A DNA stretch of 23,148 nucleotides from Chara braunii. Lineage: Eukaryota > Streptophyta > Charophyceae > Charales > Characeae. Each line of letters opens with the position of its first letter. Within the stretch, counting starts at the first letter, position 1. Position numbers and translations under genes: made by a program. The DNA is taken from positions 410,539-433,686 of the forward strand of contig BFEA01000074.1 in NCBI GenBank assembly GCA_003427395.1, in the 5' to 3' direction. The notes beneath the pieces are model-generated. The model did not search any database. It saw only the letters and a list, made by a program, of their open reading frames with translations, and was not told where the DNA came from. Of this stretch, positions 17,865-23,148 are shown in pieces.

Positions 17865-20800
17865 ATGAATGTGGTCGACGCGCTTTTTGGCAGGGACAAA
17901 GCCTGNCAGCTCTGCAAACGACAGGCGGANTTGGACCTGCGCTCATTAAATGTCAATGGCCTGGCCTCCGCCAAAGCCCATAAAAGGCAGGCCATAATGG
18001 ACCAATTGAGAGGGATTGAAGGCCGCCGCTGGCCAGATGTGGTGTGCCTGCAGGAGACTCACCTTATGGACTCCNCGGACCACAATCACACGCACCAAGA
18101 GATCTGGCCACATCAGGCATATCGTGCTCATGCCCCGCGCNCGGGCAGTTGTGGCGTTGCCATATGGCTACCCCCNGGATCTAAAGTAGAGATGCTCAAC
18201 TGGGCAGNGGATCAGGAAGAGNGGAGGTGGGTGTACCTGCTNGCNATGCTGGAAATTNAAGTGGTAACCATTCTTAATGTATACGCCCCAAATGACCCGC
18301 AGGCAAGACAAACTTTCATCGAATCCTTGAAGGATAAGTTGCCGGCGGGCATCCCCACGATCCTGGCGGGGGACTTTAATGCAGCACCGGACAGATGGGT
18401 GGACAGGTGGAGAACCCCCTCCCCTTGTCCGGTCTACATAGAACACGACGAGAACACAATCGCAAATCTCTCCTCATCCCTCAATCTTTTTGACACATTC
18501 CGACGGAGCCACCCGACCGTGCGTCACTTCACATGTTATCGAAAAAATACAGCGGAAGGTGTCTCCAAATCACGCATAGACCTGATCCTAGCCTCGGAAG
18601 ACTTGCAAGGAGGCTTGCAAGCAGCAGAGATATTCCCCAGAAGCCCCCACCCGGGCCTGGATCACGCAATGTGCCTANCTNTCNTTTCCTTTAGAAAGAA
18701 ACCTGACCAAGGGAAAGGTTTCTATAAGCTTAACACATCCCTCTTGTCTTATGATCGTTTCGTGGCCTACCTGAAGGACGTGTGGTCCTTTTGGAAATCT
18801 CAGAGAGACCAGATCAACGACGACATCCTGTGGTTCAACAACGGCCTGGCTTTTCTGGGCCGCAAGTGCAATGAATACTCACATTTGCTCGCAGCACGTC
18901 GCCATGCCGAAGAACGACGACTGCAACACCAATTACAGCAATTACAATCACAGGAAAACGATCTGACGGACCTACGCTAACAAGAGGAACTGAGTGAAAC
19001 CATTCAATCCTTGGAGGGCCAACTCATGAACCACATGGAATATAGGTGGCAAGGAACCAGAATCCGGGGAAAGTTCTCCAAATACAACACTGAGGGCGCA
19101 ATGGACTCGAGATTCTTCGCTATGGCCAAGGCCAGAACAGGCCGAACGATAATCGAAGCCCTTGAGGACCCGCAAGGCCACTGTGGGCCTCTCCATACAT
19201 CCACGGCAGCATGCACCAAAATAGCAAGGGATTTCTACCAAGATCTCTTCACCTCGGAATGCCGCAACCAAGAGAAGGAAAAACGATCGAAGGAGACTGA
19301 CACTTTCTTGCTCCCGTTGACCAAATCCCTTACTGACCAACAAAAGGACACTTTAGACGCACCCATCTCAAAAGAAGAAATATGGGAGGCACTGAAACAA
19401 ATGGAAGATGAAAAAACTCCTGGACTGGACGGGTTACCGAAAGAATTCTGGGAGACCATGTGGGCCACAATCTCGCAAGACCTCATGGACTACTATCATA
19501 CAGTTTGGGACGCGGGACAGATGGGTGAGATTGTGGGGCAGGGAGTGTTGACGCTCCTACACAAAAAAAGGAGAGAAGATCAACATCAGAAACTATAGGC
19601 CAATAACTCTCCTCACAGTAGTGTACAAACTGCTAGCAAAAGCCTTGACCAATCGAATGACACCACTGATGAGAGACATCATCCACCCAGACCAAACCGG
19701 TTTCATCAAAGGGAGAAACATCCAGGACAACATTCTCCTAGTGAATGAGGTAATCAAATTATCACNTCAATCTAAAAATAACGCAGCAATCATCTTCATT
19801 GATTTTGAAAAGGCATATGANCACGTGGATTGGTTCTTCTTGGATAAGTGCCTGGACAAACTGAACTTTGGCCCAAATTTCAGACGCTGGATCAATATTC
19901 TCCATGGAAATGCAACAACTCGGGTCATGCTAAACGGCAACCTGCCCCCCCCGATTAACCTCCAGAGATCGGTCAGACAAGGCGACCCCATAGCGCCCTA
20001 TTTGTTTGTCATTGTTATGGAGGCCCTGGCTGCCAATCTGAGGACCCACAAAGAACTAAAACGCATCCAAATAACATCGATACCGCAGGAGGCAATTCCG
20101 ATATGCTCCCTGTTTGCTGATGACCTAACCCTGCTAGTGGATGCCTCAAAAGAAGCGATGGAGGAGGTGCAGCGCCTGTTCCCTCTCAGACATGAGAGTT
20201 AACTGGGGGAATAAAACCCTCGAGTGGTGGATCCACCACCAAGGAGTAAGACCCCCGGAGCAACCTAGGATTAACTGGCTCCCTAAAGAGAGCCCCATCA
20301 GGGTACTGGGCGTCTCTATGACAGCGGAAGGCATGCCCTCAACAAACAAAGAATGGATCTCCACCCCCCCCTTGGCCAAGATGGCCCTTTAGAGAGACAA
20401 ACACACCTCGCTGTTTGGTTGGGCGCTCGTCATTAATAACGTGGTGCTGGCCTCGATGTGGTATAAATCCGCGATCTGGGCCTTGGAAAAGATGGATGTG
20501 CTCCCATTGCGACGCCAGATTGCTGCTTTCCTTTGGCGAGGCGATCACGAACGAAGGAATGTGTTGAACCGGGTGGCCTGACACTCTATCATTCAACCCA
20601 AAACTCGGGNCCAGATTGCTGCTTTCCTTTGGCGAGGCGATCACGAACGAAGGAATGTGTTGAACCGGGTGGCCTGACACTCTATCATTCAACCCAAAAC
20701 TCGGGGGGGGCTGGGTATCATCGACCCCTTGCTGCAGACTAAAGCACCAACTGGGGACGAAGGTACAATGGCCCTGGGACTGGAAGGCCCTGCTCTGCGA

Positions 20801-21326
20801 AACCTGGACCGCGTCCCTGGCAGAAGACCTGGACGAATACACAGGGAACATGCTTAAGATGGGCCGACGGGCAATCCTCTGGGCGCTTTGGAGGAGACGC
20901 TGCACTTTCGAAATGGAGGGGGCGCGATTAGAGGGCCCAGAATTTACTGAGAGCGTCCAACAACAAATCCAAACAGAAATAACGGCAAAATGGAACGAAG
21001 TAAAAACACGCCTCCAACACCTCCACAGACAATGCGATATCAGACAAAAAATCGGAGACTTTTGCTCAACCTGGCTTGGGGGTGCAGAGGGAGGGAGAAT
21101 AGGCAAGGTAGAGTGGAATGGTGAGCACATAAAACAGTTAGTTTATGGGGAGGGTTCTCCGGAGAAGGAGTTTACAAGAGATTATAGCCTGCGGTTTCAC
21201 GAGTGGACCCGGGTAGACACCTCGATCCCGCTAAAACCCCCAGAACACTTCTTGGACTTCTTTCCCCCGCCTTCCAACTGTCTAGTTAATATGTCATGGT
21301 ATGGTATGGACCTAACAGGTCATTAG
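17865..21326 (+). pseudogene. LINE B ORF2: endonuclease / reverse transcriptase, broken and internally deleted
   Basis: The endonuclease (about 17919-18690) shows LNVNGL, LQETHL, NVYAPND, AGDFNAAP, SRIDLIL and LDHAMCL. A TAA at 18978-18980 interrupts an otherwise continuous frame. Reverse transcriptase follows with TPGLDGLP, then a seven-A run (19563-19569) shifts the frame by one. NYRPITLL, QTGFIKGRN, IDFEKAY, VRQGDPIAPYL and FADD (20113-20124) follow. Another frame change lies near 20175 and a TAG at 20391-20393. A 95-bp block is duplicated around an N (20610). At about 20745 the sequence jumps from LGIIDPLLQTK to the segment after zf-RVT, so roughly 1.2 kb is missing relative to LINE A and zf-RVT is lost. 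The C-terminal tail (20850-21326) is open. Clearly non-functional as assembled. Confidence 0.85.
20515..20705. repeat. Perfect 95-bp tandem duplication joined by one N
   Basis: 20515-20609 and 20611-20705 are identical, with a single N at 20610 between them. Identical copies flanking one N are typical of two contig ends that overlap and were scaffolded with a minimal gap instead of merged. A real tandem duplication is less likely. Confidence 0.9.
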
Positions 21327-21651
21327 GGGAGATGGTGAATGGACTGGTTTGGGCAGGTTTACTGTAAAAGTCACGACAGGGAGGTGAACAAGGCTGACTG
21401 AACTCCTTAATCCCCACCAGGGAGGGACTGGGTACACCTTTCAACAGTAGTCATTTGTCAGGAAAGTAGGAAGACAGAGAGACAAGGGAGCTAGGAAATA
21501 TGGTAGAAAACTGGCGCCGCATCAACGGTGAAGAGGCTCTCTGCTATCGATTCCTCTCAACAAGGTCGTACTCTCCATCCAACCCTGCATAGTCAATCCT
21601 CTGGAAACAGAGCAATCAATGCTGGCAGGCGTCAAAAAAAAAAAAAAAAAA
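21327..21651 (+). mobile_element. LINE B 3' UTR and A18 tail
   Basis: About 300 non-coding bases end in GCAATCAATGCTGGCAGG followed by CGTC and A18 (21634-21651). The same 18-base block ends the truncated B copy near 11998. A TGGCGCC...GGTGAAGAGG pair is also shared with 11910-11930. This marks the B-family 3' terminus. Confidence 0.7.
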
Positions 21652-21711
21652 TGCCGAAATGGCGTCACACCGTTGAGTTTTCTAAACTCAAAAAAAAAAA
21701 AAAAAAAAAAA
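21652..21711. other. Short segment with hairpin and a second A22 tract
   Basis: Thirty-eight bases lie between the LINE B tail and a second A run at 21690-21711. They contain a perfect 8-bp hairpin: TTGAGTTT, loop TCT, AAACTCAA (21673-21691). This may be a very short truncated insertion or part of a compound tail. Confidence 0.45.
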
Positions 21712-22840
21712 TTCCTCAACTGTCTTCCAACTGCCTTTTTCTTCGTCCCATAGGTGCCCCACTTGCCATATCCCTCTCCGCAGCCATCACCGATTCTCCT
21801 TGCAAAGTTGCGCGATTTTTGCTAAGCCGATAAGGTGTTGCCTAAAGGGTCTGTGATGGAGGGGTTATTGTAGAGACAGGAGGTGAGTACTTCTCTGCCG
21901 TTTTCCGATGTGAGGAAACCCGGGGAGAAAATCGTCTGCCGTTTGCTGAAGCCAAGGTCTACAACGCCTGTCACTCGCTATGCCCGCTTCCGAGGTCCTA
22001 AGTGACCAGCAGGGAGTCAGGGTTCGTGTAGCCTTTCGCGCCCCCCATTCGCAAGCAAAATATACAGCCTCCGTATCCAACTATGAATCTCATTTAAATT
22101 ATTTTATTCAATCCTGACTAACAGACGTGAGGCAAAGGTGAAGTGAGTCCTGATTGCAATGTTCCCCAGTGTTTTAATGAACAGGGCAAATTCGATTGTT
22201 GTCTATCAGCGAGTTCTCCTACCGAAGATGCAGTTTTTATGGGTTTCGTTCGCAACAGTTAACTTCCCTGAGACACTCAACAAAATCCCCCTTCAGGCTG
22301 GAGTGCAATAATCCTAGGGTGGCTTACACATGAAACCATAGGGGTACTCCTGAGAATGTGGCAAAACCCTAGGGTATGCGTTAAATTGAATCTGAAACTG
22401 CAGGGTCTTTACGGCAGCCGATTAAAGCACAAGACCAAAGTCATCGACCCTCTGCCCTCACTTATGACAGTCTGCGTTGATTGATAGGTACCGGAAAGTT
22501 TATGACATTAATCCTAAGAAAAACCCATGATTACAGCGGCAGATACAACTTCAATCACATAAAATTCCCAATTTAGAAATAATTCTCAAACCAATTAATT
22601 GGACAGGCCTTAGTCTGAACACCCTTCACTTACAGGCTTGCCCTCAAGTAGGTCGTGTCTCAAAAGGATACCTTTGAAATTCTTTAATTATTTCTTTTTA
22701 ATCAAGAATATTCAAGAGTAAGTTGCCAAGATGTACCATCACAGACTTCACTTAGGTCTGTGCCGACTACAATCCTTTTTGCTTTGACATGAGGAATCAT
22801 ATCGGATGCTTGCACACTGACGTTTGATCACTGAACTTTC
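21712..22840. other. AT-rich stretch without a recognisable gene
   Basis: No LINE homology, no A tail and no long open frame was found. Composition becomes AT-rich after about 22080, unlike the LINEs. It may be unique host sequence, intergenic or intronic. Confidence 0.5.
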
Positions 22841-22873
22841 AAGCTCTCTCTCTCACCTGCTCTCCCCACACAG
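22841..22873 (+). other. Possible 3' splice acceptor (pyrimidine tract then CACACAG)
   Basis: A CT-rich run at 22843-22866 leads into CCACACAG, ending at 22873, with CTGAAC-type branch-point words 30-60 bases upstream. The frame entered with one carried base stays open to the window end, but through A-rich and C-rich low-complexity sequence. Weak evidence for an exon. Confidence 0.2.
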
Positions 22874-23030
22874 AATCAGCTCTCTGGGGCTCCACAGGAT
22901 GCCCCGAATCAGCCGCAATCAGCGTTGTCGAGCCCCGGCCGCGGGGCCGGCTCCAGACCACCCCCCCCCCACAAAAAAGCACAAAAAAAAAATCAAAACA
23001 TAAAATTGAAAAAAAAAACAAAAACAGTGG

Positions 23031-23084
23031 GGGGTGCGTAGCTAGAGTGCGCACCCCGTGGGCTAAACCCCCACAATGGGGTTT
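23031..23084. other. Two adjacent hairpins in GC-rich sequence
   Basis: GGGGTGCG (23031-23038) pairs with CGCACCCC (23050-23057) across an 11-base loop. AAACCCC (23065-23071) pairs with GGGGTTT (23078-23084) across a 6-base loop. They follow an A-rich stretch at 22971-23024. Their function is unknown; they may be part of a repeat cut off by the window end. Confidence 0.4.
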
Positions 23085-23148
23085 TGTGCCCCACCCCGAG
23101 GCCACACCCACCACTGGTGGGACCGGGGTAGCTACGGGTGCGGGGACG

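Larger units (their letters stand above)
14127..21651 (+). mobile_element. LINE B: long but decayed non-LTR retrotransposon
   Basis: The order is an A-rich leader, ORF1 (14316-16862) with a displaced C-terminal part (17123-17782), ORF2 (17865-21326, broken), a 3' UTR and an A18 tail at 21634-21651. Domain order equals LINE A but protein sequence is strongly diverged, so it is a different lineage. It carries several stops and frame changes, one internal deletion, one N-joined duplication and about twenty N bases. The 5' boundary is unknown and is set here after the A-rich tract. Confidence 0.8.

Noticed and set aside
22839-23114. Minus-strand open frame at the window end
   Set aside because: Phe-rich low-complexity sequence from the A-rich tract, with no similarity to anything recognised.

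Overview
The window looks like a eukaryotic nuclear retrotransposon graveyard. It holds no bacterial-style operon, and I recognise no rRNA, tRNA or CRISPR array and no complete host gene. Nearly all recognisable coding sequence belongs to non-LTR retrotransposons (LINEs). They have an ORF1 with a CCHC-like zinc knuckle and an ORF2 with an AP-endonuclease-like (EEP) domain, a reverse transcriptase with a FADD active site, and a C-terminal zf-RVT zinc-binding segment. An ORF1 of the DUF4283/zf-CCHC type paired with an ORF2 ending in zf-RVT is the usual layout of streptophyte L1-like elements. A land plant or charophyte alga is therefore my best guess; the species cannot be read from the sequence. 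I see no RNase H domain.

Layout. 1-150: minus-strand retroelement 3' end with a poly(T) start. 151-1430: no recognisable gene, one 23-bp direct repeat and an A21 tract. 1437-1535: a GC-rich retroelement 3' end plus A-rich tail, matched by a second copy at 10015-10076. About 2430-9766: LINE A, with two tandem 5' monomers, an intact 729-codon ORF1, then (zero spacing, TAA|ATG) an almost complete ORF2 broken by three TAG codons and one frameshift, a 3' UTR and an A-tail. 10200-12000: 3' fragments of a second family (LINE B) with duplicated 3' UTR segments. 12039-12201: a plus-strand 3' end with A39, abutting a minus-strand ORF2 fragment (12202-13085). 13086-13930: GC-rich sequence with a 128-bp duplicated segment whose copies are separated by a perfect Nextera mate-pair junction adaptor, a sequencing artefact. 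14021-14126: a retroelement 3' end and long A-rich tract. About 14127-21651: LINE B, with a long ORF1, a displaced ORF1 C-terminal part, and an ORF2 with stops, frameshifts, an N-joined 95-bp duplication and an internal deletion. 21712-22840: AT-rich with nothing recognised. 22840-23148: GC-rich and hairpin-rich.

How the parts relate. ORF1 would coat LINE RNA and ORF2 would nick the target and reverse-transcribe. LINEs A and B share domain order from end to end but differ strongly in sequence, so comparing them exposes conserved parts that I cannot assign to a named family: an ORF1 C-terminal domain and an ORF2 tail beyond zf-RVT. Several A-tailed ends share short 3' motifs, as expected if the enzyme recognises its template 3' end. 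At least two places (13759-13796 and 20515-20705) are assembly artefacts or strong candidates, and about two dozen single N bases suggest collapsed repeat copies.
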